From an uncultured Clostridia bacterium (GTDB taxonomy: Bacteria; Bacillota; Clostridia; Oscillospirales; Ruminococcaceae), in the NCBI GenBank assembly GCA_945931735.1, contig CAMEPN010000019.1, positions 1 to 12,541 on the forward strand: a stretch of 12,541 bases of DNA, given 5' to 3'. The position numbers and the translations under genes were made by a program. The notes below the pieces were generated by a model. It was given only the letters and a program-made list of their open reading frames with translations, ran no database searches and was not told the DNA's origin. This document shows, in pieces, positions 6,691-12,242 of the stretch. Positions within the stretch are counted from its first letter, which is position 1; each line of letters opens with the position of its first letter.

Positions 6691-8379
6691 TCACGCCTCC
6701 GTATCAATATAAGTAATCGGGTCGACAACCGGCTTTCCTGCGGGGATCATGGGCAGGACGTTGATATCGCGGTCGATCCTCACCTCGATCATTACAGGAG
6801 CGGACTTGGATATCTCCAGCGCTTCCGCGAGCACGGGGGCGATGTCCTCGTTTTTCTCGATGACGAGCGTCTTTATGCCGAAGCTCTCGCCGAGCTTTAC
6901 ATAGTCGATATGCCTGCTGTCGAGCGTTGTCTGCGAGAAATGCTTGTTATAGAACAGGCGCTGCCACTGGCGCACCATGCCGAGAACGTTGTTGTTGATG
7001 ACGATTTCGATTATGGGGATATTGTGCGCCGACGCGGTTATCAGCTCGTTCAGGTTCATCGCGAAGCTTCCGTCGCCCGCGATGTTTACGACTGTCTTGT
7101 CGGGGTTTCCGACCTTCGCGCCGATCGACGCGCCCAGACCGAAGCCCATGGTGCCGAGTCCGCCCGAGGAAATGAAGCTGCGCGGCTTTCTGTAACGGTA
7201 ATACTGCGCCGCCCACATCTGGTTTTGTCCTACCTCGGTGGAAATTATCGCGTTCCCGCCCGTCAGCTCGTCGAGCTTTTCAATGACCGCCTCGGGAGTT
7301 ACGGGAAGCTCCGCTGTTCCCTTCTGGACAGGCTCGGGGTAGTCGCCGCCGAGTATCTCGTCCAGCCACTCGGGATTGTTCTTCTGCTCTATCATTGCGC
7401 ACAGCTTGGTCAGCGCCGCCTTTACGTCGCCGCTCAGCGTTGCGTTGACCTCGACGTTCTTGTTGAACTCTGCGGGGTCAATATCAATGTGCAGTATCTT
7501 CGCGTTTCTGCCGAACACCTTCGGGTCGCCGATAACGCGGTCGGAAAAGCGCGTGCCGATGCCGATAAAAAGGTCGCAGGCATTCAGCGCCGCAGCAGCC
7601 CTTACCGTGCCGTGCATACCGAGCATACCGATATAGCGGCGGTCGGTCTGGTCGTAAGCGCCCTGCCCCATAAGAGAGCAGGAAACGGGCGCGTCGCACA
7701 GCTCTGCCAGCTTTTTCAGCTCGTCCTCCGCGTCGGAGGAGATAACGCCGCCGCCCGCGTATATGTACGGCTTCTTTGAAGCGGCGATAAGCTTCGCGGC
7801 GGTTTCAAGCTCGCTCTCGCTGATGTCGGTCACCGTTTCGGGGACAACGGCGGGCTTGGGCGTGTATTCGCACATTGCCGCCGTGATATCCTTCGGGATA
7901 TCCACGAGGACGGGGCCTTTTCTTCCGCTGCCAGCTATTTTGAACGCAAGGCGAATAGTATCCGCAAGCTCGTTTACGTCCTTGACGATGAAGTTATGCT
8001 TGGTTATGGGCATTGTTATTCCCGTGATATCCACCTCTTGGAAGCTGTCCAGACCGAGCAGCCCGCAGCTAACGTTGCCGGTTATGGCAACAAGGGGGAC
8101 GGAGTCCATGTGCGCGGTGGCGATGCCGGTTATGAGGTTAGTCGCGCCGGGGCCGCTCGTCGCGATAACGACGCCCGTTTTTCCCGTGGAGCGCGCATAG
8201 CCGTCAGCCGCATGGCAGGCGCCCTGCTCGTGCGAGGTTATTATGTGCCTTATTTTATCGCTGTATTTATAAAGGCTGTCGTATATATTGAGGACAGCGC
8301 CGCCCGGGTATCCGAAAACGGTATCCGCGCCCTGTTCAAGCAGACATTCAACAATTATATCCGAACCGGTGTACTGCAT
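6691..8379 (-). CDS. ilvB: Acetolactate synthase large (catalytic) subunit, 562 aa
   Basis: This ThDP-dependent enzyme condenses two pyruvates to 2-acetolactate, or pyruvate with 2-oxobutyrate, the first common step of valine, leucine and isoleucine synthesis. The N-terminal PYR domain has FGYPGG and the catalytic E51 (SHEQGACHAADGYAR). The C-terminal PP domain has the ThDP/Mg motif GDGSF at 435-439 closed by NNN at 462-464. W472 in MVRQWQ is the tryptophan associated with 2-oxobutyrate preference in the biosynthetic enzyme. This argues for an anabolic AHAS and not a catabolic butanediol-type synthase. The ATG at 8379 was chosen because AAGGAAGG lies upstream and the MQYTGSDI start is typical. 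A TTG at 8418 in the same frame lacks a ribosome binding site. ilvN follows after 3 bases. No ilvC, ilvD or leu gene is in the window. Confidence 0.97.
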   Translation of the reverse strand: MQYTGSDIIVECLLEQGADTVFGYPGGAVLNIYDSLYKYSDKIRHIITSHEQGACHAADGYARSTGKTGVVIATSGPGATNLITGIATAHMDSVPLVAITGNVSCGLLGLDSFQEVDITGITMPITKHNFIVKDVNELADTIRLAFKIAGSGRKGPVLVDIPKDITAAMCEYTPKPAVVPETVTDISESELETAAKLIAASKKPYIYAGGGVISSDAEDELKKLAELCDAPVSCSLMGQGAYDQTDRRYIGMLGMHGTVRAAAALNACDLFIGIGTRFSDRVIGDPKVFGRNAKILHIDIDPAEFNKNVEVNATLSGDVKAALTKLCAMIEQKNNPEWLDEILGGDYPEPVQKGTAELPVTPEAVIEKLDELTGGNAIISTEVGQNQMWAAQYYRYRKPRSFISSGGLGTMGFGLGASIGAKVGNPDKTVVNIAGDGSFAMNLNELITASAHNIPIIEIVINNNVLGMVRQWQRLFYNKHFSQTTLDSRHIDYVKLGESFGIKTLVIEKNEDIAPVLAEALEISKSAPVMIEVRIDRDINVLPMIPAGKPVVDPITYIDTEA

Positions 8380-8435
8380 TTGATTAGTGTTTCCTTCCTT
8401 AAAACATTTTTTCGGCAAAATACGCCTACATATCT

Positions 8436-8464
8436 ATTTTATCATACTCTTTTTATGTTGTCAA
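8436..8464 (-). promoter_or_regulatory. ilvBN sigma-A promoter
   Basis: On the minus strand TTGACA (8459-8464) and TAAAAT (8436-8441) have a 17-bp spacer. The predicted start near 8429 leaves a leader of about 50 bases, too short for a T-box or a leader-peptide attenuator. Confidence 0.85.
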
Positions 8465-8529
8465 CGATATAACTCCTATTTTTTTGAGTAATAGATAAGG
8501 TTTTTTTGGCATATTAACACATACTATGA

Positions 8530-8558
8530 TTGACACAAGCGCGTGTTTGTGTTATTAT
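8530..8558 (+). promoter_or_regulatory. Promoter of the flavodoxin-like gene
   Basis: TTGACA (8530-8535) and TATTAT (8553-8558) are 17 bp apart. The promoter is back to back with that of ilvB. A start near 8565 excludes the in-frame ATG at 8526 as a translation start and supports the ATG at 8643. Confidence 0.85.
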
Positions 8559-8562
8559 ATAT

Positions 8563-8614
8563 GCGGAATGACCTGCCGCGGAAATGCGCACAAGCCTTTA
8601 TCGGAGCTGCGCAT
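8563..8614 (+). other. Stem-loops in the leader of the flavodoxin-like gene
   Basis: GCGG (8563-8566) can pair with CCGC (8576-8579), and ATGCGCA (8584-8590) pairs perfectly with TGCGCAT (8608-8614) around a 17-base loop. Together they occupy most of the roughly 78-base leader. The ribosome binding site (AAAGGA near 8629) is outside the stems. I do not recognise a known riboswitch class. Confidence 0.4.
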
Positions 8615-8642
8615 TACTGCCCAAAACGAAAGGAACAAAGCC

Positions 8643-9128
8643 ATGAAAGCCATAATTTACGAAAGCAACACGGGACACGCCGAGCGCTATGCTAAAACTC
8701 TTGCGGAAAAGCTCCGCCTGCCCTGCTACGATATAAAGCAAGCAAAAAAGGAGCTGCCGAAAGGTGAAAAGATCATCTTCATCGGCTGGGTATTTGCAAA
8801 CCAGATAATGGGGCTTAAGGACGCGGGAAAGCGCTGGAGCGTTGCCGCCGCGGGCGCGGTCGGGCTGTTCCCCGACTCAAAGACCAACAGAGAAATTCTT
8901 GTTTCCAAAAACAAGCTCACCGTCCCGCTGTTCTATCTGCGCGGCGGCATTGATTTTTCAAAGCTTAAGGGGCTTCAGAAAAAGCTGCTGAAAATGGTTC
9001 ACGACGATATGCTCCGCTCAAATGACCCCGAAAAAACGGAAGCCGCGAAAATTCTCGAAAAGGACACCGACTTTTTCAGCGAGGATAATCTGACGGATAT
9101 CGCCGCGTTCGGGCTTTCGCAGTTTTAA
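8643..9128 (+). CDS. Flavodoxin-like protein, 161 aa
   Basis: The N-terminus MKAIIYESNTGHAERYAKTL has the first beta strand and phosphate-binding loop of flavodoxin folds: SNTGHA at 8-13 corresponds to the T/S-x-T-G-x-T FMN-phosphate loop, and a helix follows. Residues 44-52 (KIIFIGWVF) fit the next core strand. The final FMN-binding Asp/Tyr loop cannot be identified with confidence, so cofactor binding is not proven. The C-terminal third is Lys- and Asp-rich and charged (KKLLKMVHDDM). The length is typical of flavodoxins or short flavodoxin-domain proteins. It has its own consensus promoter, and AAAGGAAC precedes the ATG. The two permease genes follow 72 bp downstream on the same strand with no obvious terminator between, so cotranscription is possible. 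Its role in electron transfer is inferred. Confidence 0.75.
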   Translation: MKAIIYESNTGHAERYAKTLAEKLRLPCYDIKQAKKELPKGEKIIFIGWVFANQIMGLKDAGKRWSVAAAGAVGLFPDSKTNREILVSKNKLTVPLFYLRGGIDFSKLKGLQKKLLKMVHDDMLRSNDPEKTEAAKILEKDTDFFSEDNLTDIAAFGLSQF

Positions 9129-9165
9129 GGCATTTATTTACATCTCCGATTTTAATATAAATCGA

Positions 9166-9192
9166 CCCGCGCCTGTGCAAAATAAGCGCGGG
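9166..9192 (+). promoter_or_regulatory. GC-rich hairpin overlapping the ribosome binding site of the first permease gene
   Basis: CCCGCGC (9166-9172) pairs perfectly with GCGCGGG (9186-9192) over a 13-base loop. The 3' arm overlaps the start of the Shine-Dalgarno-like GGGGTGAT (9190-9197), which serves a TTG start at 9201. The hairpin has no T-run and so is not a terminator. It would be expected to hinder ribosome loading. Confidence 0.55.
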
Positions 9193-9200
9193 GTGATATT

Positions 9201-9542
9201 TTGAAGAACTTTTTTGAGGGCACGCTGTGCGGATTTCTCAACGGATTTTTTGGCTCGGGCGGCGGCGTTATCGCCGTTCCAATCTTTGAAAGGGAGGGCT
9301 GCTCCCCGCAGGAGGCGCACGCAAGCTCGGTCGCGTTCATTTTCATGCTAAGCCTTGTCACGGCGGTGTTTTACGGGTTTTCGGGAGCGCTGGACTTCGG
9401 CGCCGCGTGGAGCTTTATCCCGTGGGGCGCGGCGGGAGCGATAACCGGCGCGCTGTTCCTTAAAAAAATCAAGGCGCAGTGGCTTAAGCGGCTTTTCGGC
9501 GCGATAATTACCGCCGCGGCAGTGAGGATGCTGCTCTCATGA
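9201..9542 (+). CDS. TauE/SafE-family permease, N-terminal half protein, 113 aa
   Basis: This is a hydrophobic membrane protein with four likely transmembrane segments (about 8-28, 42-62, 66-87 and 96-112). The first contains NGFFGSGGGVIAVP, the glycine-rich motif that opens each TauE/SafE repeat. Family members export or import sulfite, sulfonates and other small organic anions and are usually about 250 residues with two such repeats; this protein is one repeat only. TTG at 9201 is taken as the start because an in-frame stop lies at 9183-9185 and GGGGTGAT sits at 9190-9197. Its TGA overlaps the ATG of the second half-gene, so the two are almost certainly translated together. The substrate is unknown. 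Confidence 0.85.
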   Translation: MKNFFEGTLCGFLNGFFGSGGGVIAVPIFEREGCSPQEAHASSVAFIFMLSLVTAVFYGFSGALDFGAAWSFIPWGAAGAITGALFLKKIKAQWLKRLFGAIITAAAVRMLLS

Positions 9543-9949
9543 CGGAAGCGCTAGTCGGATTTTTCACGGGAGTGCTCGCGTCGATGGGCTTGGGCGGCGG
9601 TTTTATCCTCATCGTATGGCTGACGATGTTCGCCGAAACCGAGCAAAAGGCCGCGCAGGGCGTAAACGTACTGTTCTTCCTCCCTATCGCGCTTATCGCG
9701 CTGATAATGCACCTTAAAAACGGACTGGTAAACAAGGCGCTCGTAAAGCGCTGCGCCCTCGGCGGGATAATCGGGGCGATACTCGGAACGCTCGGCTCGC
9801 AGATAGTCGCGGGCGGACTGCTGCGGAAGCTGTTCGCGCTGTTCCTGCTTGCGTTCGGGCTTAGGGAGATGTTCTCGAAAGCAAAACCTGAAATGTCGGA
9901 CAATGACGCGGACAAAACTGATAGCAAAAAAAATGGGACTGCCGAATGA
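9539..9949 (+). CDS. TauE/SafE-family permease, C-terminal half protein, 136 aa
   Basis: This is the second single-repeat TauE/SafE protein. ASMGLGGGFILIVWL at 14-28 is the repeat-opening glycine motif, and four likely membrane segments lie at about 4-24, 42-59, 72-90 and 94-111. A short charged hydrophilic tail (about 112-136, SKAKPEMSDNDADK) should face the cytoplasm or periphery. ATG overlaps the upstream stop as ATGA, indicating translational coupling. Together the two proteins total 249 residues, the length of one conventional permease, so a heterodimer is the natural reading (inference). The last codons and the stop lie inside the terminator of the convergent rplJ-rplL operon. Confidence 0.85.
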   Translation: MTEALVGFFTGVLASMGLGGGFILIVWLTMFAETEQKAAQGVNVLFFLPIALIALIMHLKNGLVNKALVKRCALGGIIGAILGTLGSQIVAGGLLRKLFALFLLAFGLREMFSKAKPEMSDNDADKTDSKKNGTAE

Positions 9950-9957
9950 CAGTCCCA
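9926..9957 (-). terminator. Terminator of rplJ-rplL, embedded in the end of the permease gene
   Basis: TGGGACTG and CAGTCCCA (9950-9957 and 9934-9941) form an 8-bp stem with an 8-base loop. On the minus strand it is followed immediately by eight T residues (plus A run 9926-9933). On the plus strand only a poor T-rich stretch follows (GTTGTTTGTT), so it may terminate the convergent permease transcript less efficiently. Confidence 0.85.
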
Positions 9958-9979
9958 CCGTTGTTTGTTAAAGAGTGAA

Positions 9980-10357
9980 TTACTTCAGCTCAACCTTAGC
10001 GCCAGCCTCTTCAAGCTTTGCCTTGAGTTCCTCAGCCTCAGCCTTGGAAACGCCTTCCTTGATAGCCTTAGGAGCAGCCTCAACCAGCTCCTTAGCCTCC
10101 TTCAGACCAAGACCGCAGATGTCCTTAACAGCCTTGATAACGCCCATCTTAGCGTCGCCAAAGGATGCGAGGATAACGTCGAACTCAGTCTTCTCCTCAG
10201 CAGCGGCAGCAGCGCCTGCACCTGCTGCGGGAGCAGCAGCAACAGCGGCAGCGGATACGCCGAACTCTTCCTCAAGAGCCTTTACCAGTTCGTTCAGCTC
10301 AAGAACGGACAGACCCTTAACTTCTTCAATCATAGCTAAAATCTTCTCAGAAGCCAT
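9980..10357 (-). CDS. rplL: 50S ribosomal protein L7/L12, 125 aa
   Basis: This is the ribosomal stalk protein, present as dimers bound to L10, that recruits and stimulates translational GTPases. The N-terminal dimerisation domain is about residues 1-35 and an Ala-rich hinge about 36-54. The globular C-terminal domain is about 55-125, with the conserved KTEFDVIL, the [12 protein letters not shown] factor-binding helix region and the terminal GAKVELK. The ATG at 10357 has GGAGGAAAT just upstream; an in-frame TTG further upstream is ignored. It follows rplJ in the same operon and is followed by an intrinsic terminator, not by rpoB. Confidence 0.98.
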   Translation of the reverse strand: MASEKILAMIEEVKGLSVLELNELVKALEEEFGVSAAAVAAAPAAGAGAAAAAEEKTEFDVILASFGDAKMGVIKAVKDICGLGLKEAKELVEAAPKAIKEGVSKAEAEELKAKLEEAGAKVELK

Positions 10358-10394
10358 TTTAATTTCCTCCATAAATATGTTAAATTTCAAATCA

Positions 10395-10429
10395 CGCCGT
10401 AAGGCGAATGTTACGCGGCACCCTGCCGC
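10395..10429 (-). other. Two small hairpins between rplJ and rplL
   Basis: GCGGCA/TGCCGC with loop CCC (10415-10429) and CGCC/GGCG with loop GTAA (10395-10406) sit in the 89-bp gap. Neither is followed by a T-run. They might be RNA processing or stability elements that help give rplL its higher output (L12 is present in several copies per ribosome); this is inference. Confidence 0.35.
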
Positions 10430-10446
10430 AGGAATTTCCTAAGCGA

Positions 10447-10962
10447 TCAAGCGGTAGCTTCGCCTTCGGACTGCTTCTTCTCGATCTCGCTGATGGCAAT
10501 TGCCAGACGCTGCATCGGGGACTGAAGCATGAATACGAGCTGAGAAAGCAGGGTTTCCTTGGAGGGCAGCTTAGCGTAAGCCTCAACCTCTTCCTTGGAG
10601 ATAGCCTTGCCGTCGATGAAACCGAGCTTGATGGCAAACTTGCCGTCGGAACTCTCAGCCTTCTTGTACAGAAGCTTGGGGGCAACGATGATATCCTCTG
10701 CGGAAAGAGCGATTGCGGTAGTGCCGGAAAGTGCGGGCTCAAGACCTTCAACACCTGCGATCTCTGCCGCGCGCTTGAGCAGGGTGTTCTTGACTACAAA
10801 GTAGTCAACGCCGTTCTCGCGAAGCTCCTTACGAAGCTTGGTATCGTCCTCTACGGAGATACCCTTGTAATCAACGAGAACACCGCCTGCCGCATTCTTC
10901 AGCTTTTCAGCGAGGTCAGCAACGAACTGCTGCTTCTGTGCGAGTATGCTCTGACTGGGCAT
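10447..10962 (-). CDS. rplJ: 50S ribosomal protein L10, 171 aa
   Basis: L10 anchors the L7/L12 dimers to 23S rRNA at the stalk base and, as the L10-L12 complex, can bind its own mRNA leader. The N-terminal domain shows ADLAEKLKNAAGGVLVDYKGI and the conserved VVKNTLLKRA segment. The C-terminal helices that carry L12 dimers occupy roughly the last 40 residues (LVFMLQSPMQRLAIAISEIEKKQ). The ATG at 10962 is chosen because AAGGAG lies eight bases upstream; the in-frame GTG at 10971 abuts that site. The length is normal. Its long leader carries an L10-type regulatory structure. Confidence 0.97.
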   Translation of the reverse strand: MPSQSILAQKQQFVADLAEKLKNAAGGVLVDYKGISVEDDTKLRKELRENGVDYFVVKNTLLKRAAEIAGVEGLEPALSGTTAIALSAEDIIVAPKLLYKKAESSDGKFAIKLGFIDGKAISKEEVEAYAKLPSKETLLSQLVFMLQSPMQRLAIAISEIEKKQSEGEATA

Positions 10963-11131
10963 TTCATTCACTCCTTTATAGAATTTTGCTGTTTCAAAAG
11001 AGTGGATATATTAAAAAATCCTCTCCGCCCAAAGACAGAAAGGAACTCAGAAAACTCTGCGATATCCCATTCCTCGGCAGGCGTGACGAACACATTAAAG
11101 CCATATGGCAGCCTGCTGTCTTTAGAACAGC
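10963..11131 (-). ncRNA. L10 ribosomal-protein leader of rplJ-rplL
   Basis: This leader of about 170 bases has the signatures of the Firmicute L10 leader. A first stem GCTGT/ACAGC lies at 11115-11131. CAGGC/GCCTG pairs 11111-11115 with 11078-11082 and encloses a small GCC-ATAT-GGC hairpin (11100-11109), with the conserved-looking CTGCCGAGGAA after it. In the known mechanism L10-L12 binds this structure and promotes termination, so excess stalk protein shuts the operon down. The downstream attenuator is listed separately. The 325-bp gap 10963-11287 is otherwise filled by the promoter and the neighbouring gene's terminator. Confidence 0.8.
11013..11043 (-). terminator. Attenuator terminator in the rplJ leader
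   Basis: On the minus strand CCTTTCTGTC and GGCGGAGAGG form a 10-bp stem with several G-U pairs around TTTG (11020-11043). One base later comes a six-T run (plus A run 11013-11018). CTGTCTTT in the 5' arm and loop is also perfectly complementary to AAAGACAG in the first leader stem (plus 11116-11123), giving an alternative antiterminator pairing. Confidence 0.75.
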
Positions 11132-11137
11132 ATGGTT

Positions 11138-11166
11138 ATTATAACACATCCATTTATACTTGTCAA
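11138..11166 (-). promoter_or_regulatory. rplJ-rplL promoter
   Basis: A full-consensus promoter on the minus strand: TTGACA (11161-11166), 17-bp spacer, TATAAT (11138-11143), with an A/T-rich stretch just upstream that could act as an UP element. Transcription should start near 11131. Confidence 0.92.
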
Positions 11167-11231
11167 GCACTTTTTTTATTTTTTTCAAAAAATAACGGCG
11201 AACCGGCTCAATAAAATGTAAACATGACAAG

Positions 11232-11266
11232 AAAACACGCAGCGGAAATCGGCTGCGTGTTTTTTT
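11232..11266. terminator. Terminator after the lipoprotein gene (bidirectional shape)
   Basis: CACGCAGC (11236-11243) and GCTGCGTG (11252-11259) form an 8-bp GC-rich stem, extendable by A-T pairs on both sides. There is a T-run on the plus side (11260-11266) and TTTTCTTG on the minus side. It lies 22-56 bp after the lipoprotein stop and isolates that gene from the rplJ promoter. Confidence 0.8.
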
Positions 11267-11287
11267 GGTCTAACCTTGCACAGCTAG

Positions 11288-11629
11288 TTATTCCTTATAC
11301 AAATCGCTGATAGTCGTATTTCTTGTGGAAGCCTCGCCGTCCTCGGGGTAATATTTTACTATCGAATCAAATGTACCGACATACTGGTCGCCATATTTAT
11401 CCGCGACCCTTACCTTGCCGCTGACGCTGTATTCGTTTTCTCCTGTTTCACGCACATATGTTGCGTTTACCGTAGGATAATAACCATATTGAAAATAAAC
11501 TTTAGTGTATACAGTGTTCTCCGCCTCCGTTTTAACCATCTCTTCGATATCAACGGGCTCATCACCGCACCCGCAGAACGAAAAGCACATCAATACTGCC
11601 GCCATAAGCAGCGCCAAAAATTTTTTCAT
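11288..11629 (-). CDS. Small putative lipoprotein, 113 aa, function unknown
   Basis: The N-terminus MKKFLALLMAAVLMCFSFCGC is a lipoprotein-type signal: two lysines, a hydrophobic core of about 15 residues, and a lipobox-like FCGC ending at C21, followed by the acidic GDEPVDIEE. After cleavage the mature protein has about 93 residues, rich in Tyr and charged residues and probably beta-rich (VYTKVYFQYGYYPTVNATYV, then YSVSGKVRVADKYG). I do not recognise a family. The SD-like AGAGGT precedes the ATG. Transcription probably comes from the strong promoter at 11826-11854, leaving a leader of about 190 bases. It is divergent from a small XRE regulator, which may control it (inference). It would be anchored on the outer face of the cell membrane. 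Confidence 0.75.
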   Translation of the reverse strand: MKKFLALLMAAVLMCFSFCGCGDEPVDIEEMVKTEAENTVYTKVYFQYGYYPTVNATYVRETGENEYSVSGKVRVADKYGDQYVGTFDSIVKYYPEDGEASTRNTTISDLYKE

Positions 11630-11653
11630 AAAAATACCTCTTTCATAATTTAT

Positions 11654-11819
11654 TTACAGCAATGCAAACAAAAATATTTGCAGCCATATTCCGCTATTAC
11701 CTGCAATCAATGTCGGGAAACCTGACATTAAGTCCACGCTCCGCTCCGAATGAGCGTATTGATATCCAATGCTTTTTTTGTTAATTACCACCTTTTCTTA
11801 GTTATATTTTAACTATTTC
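11654..11819 (-). other. Structured leader upstream of the lipoprotein gene
   Basis: Three inverted repeats fall in this untranslated stretch: TGCAAA/TTTGCA (11663-11682); AATGTCGGG/CCTGACATT around AAA (11709-11729, nine pairs counting one G-T); and ACGCTC/GAGCGT (11736-11757). A possible 27-codon frame with a GTG start (11654-11737, minus) overlaps them; its product would be hydrophobic at its C-terminus. I recognise no known riboswitch class, and no T-run follows any of the stems. Confidence 0.4.
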
Positions 11820-11866
11820 AGTTATATTATATATTATTTCAGCCTTTTTGTCAATAGTTTTAGTTA
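11799..11866. promoter_or_regulatory. TAGTTA repeat operators in the divergent promoter region
   Basis: TAGTTA-TATTT-TAACTA (11799-11815) is a perfect interrupted palindrome at about +4 to +20 of the lipoprotein transcript. Related copies are TAGTTT and TAGTTA in tandem at 11855-11866, just upstream of the -35, and CAGTTATA near 11819. The arrangement brackets the minus-strand promoter and suggests binding by the adjacent XRE protein, but the region is very A/T-rich. Confidence 0.5.
11826..11854 (-). promoter_or_regulatory. Consensus promoter reading toward the lipoprotein gene
   Basis: On the minus strand TTGACA (11849-11854) and TATAAT (11826-11831) have a 17-bp spacer. The XRE gene on the other strand has TATAAT at 11874-11879 but no well-placed -35. 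Confidence 0.85.
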
Positions 11867-11902
11867 AAAAAATTATAATATGATCATGGAGGTGTCGGTT
11901 TT

Positions 11903-12172
11903 ATGACTTTAGGAGAAAAAATACGCAACGCTCGGGAAGATATGGATCTCTCACAAACAGACATAGCAAAGCTTATCCCCATGAATCAATCTAACTACTC
12001 AAAAATCGAAAGGAATATTCAAGAGCCGAATATTGAGCAGTTAAAGCGCATTTGCCAGATCTTAAAGCTGGACCCCAGATATCTGCTTGACCTCGGAGAA
12101 TTTGAGTTCATCTCCGCAAAAGACAGTAAGCTGCTTAATGATATTAAGAAATTCATTGACGAGCACAAATAA
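11903..12172 (+). CDS. Small XRE-family helix-turn-helix regulator, 89 aa
   Basis: This is a single-domain Cro/CI-type DNA-binding protein. Residues 4-60 form the five-helix HTH_3 fold, with LSQTDIAKLIPMNQSNYSKIERN (16-38) as the helix-turn-helix and EPNIEQLKRICQILKLDPRYLL as the closing helices. About 25 charged residues follow, with no recognisable ligand or peptidase domain. GGAGGTG lies upstream of the ATG at a good distance. It diverges from the lipoprotein gene across a promoter region with TAGTTA repeats, so control of itself and the lipoprotein is the likely role. There is no phage or toxin partner next to it, so a classical phage repressor or antitoxin role is not supported. A bidirectional terminator follows. 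Confidence 0.9.
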   Translation: MTLGEKIRNAREDMDLSQTDIAKLIPMNQSNYSKIERNIQEPNIEQLKRICQILKLDPRYLLDLGEFEFISAKDSKLLNDIKKFIDEHK

Positions 12173-12192
12173 ACTGTGATTTCAATAACAAA

Positions 12193-12226
12193 AAGAGGGC
12201 GACCCGAACGGTCGTCCTCTTGTTTT
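12193..12226. terminator. Bidirectional terminator between the XRE and rubredoxin genes
   Basis: AAGAGGGCGACC (12193-12204) and GGTCGTCCTCTT (12210-12221) form 12 pairs with one G-T around a five-base loop. Plus-strand TGTTTT and minus-strand TTTGTT runs flank it, as expected for convergent genes. Confidence 0.85.
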
Positions 12227-12242
12227 ATTCAATTTGGTCACA

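Noticed and set aside
6910..7779. A 289-codon plus-strand frame
   Set aside because: It is antisense to ilvB, with no ribosome binding site and no recognisable domain.
8380..8418. N-terminal extension of IlvB from a TTG codon
   Set aside because: It has no ribosome binding site and adds residues (PKKCFKEGNTNQ) not typical of the family, and AAGGAAGG inside it serves the ATG at 8379.
8380..8435. T-box or leader-peptide attenuator for ilvBN
   Set aside because: The leader is only about 50 bases and shows no terminator hairpin or branched-chain codon run.
8526..8642. N-terminal extension of the flavodoxin-like protein from ATG 8526
   Set aside because: That ATG precedes the -35 box of the best promoter, so it would not be in the transcript; the ATG at 8643 starts the flavodoxin fold.
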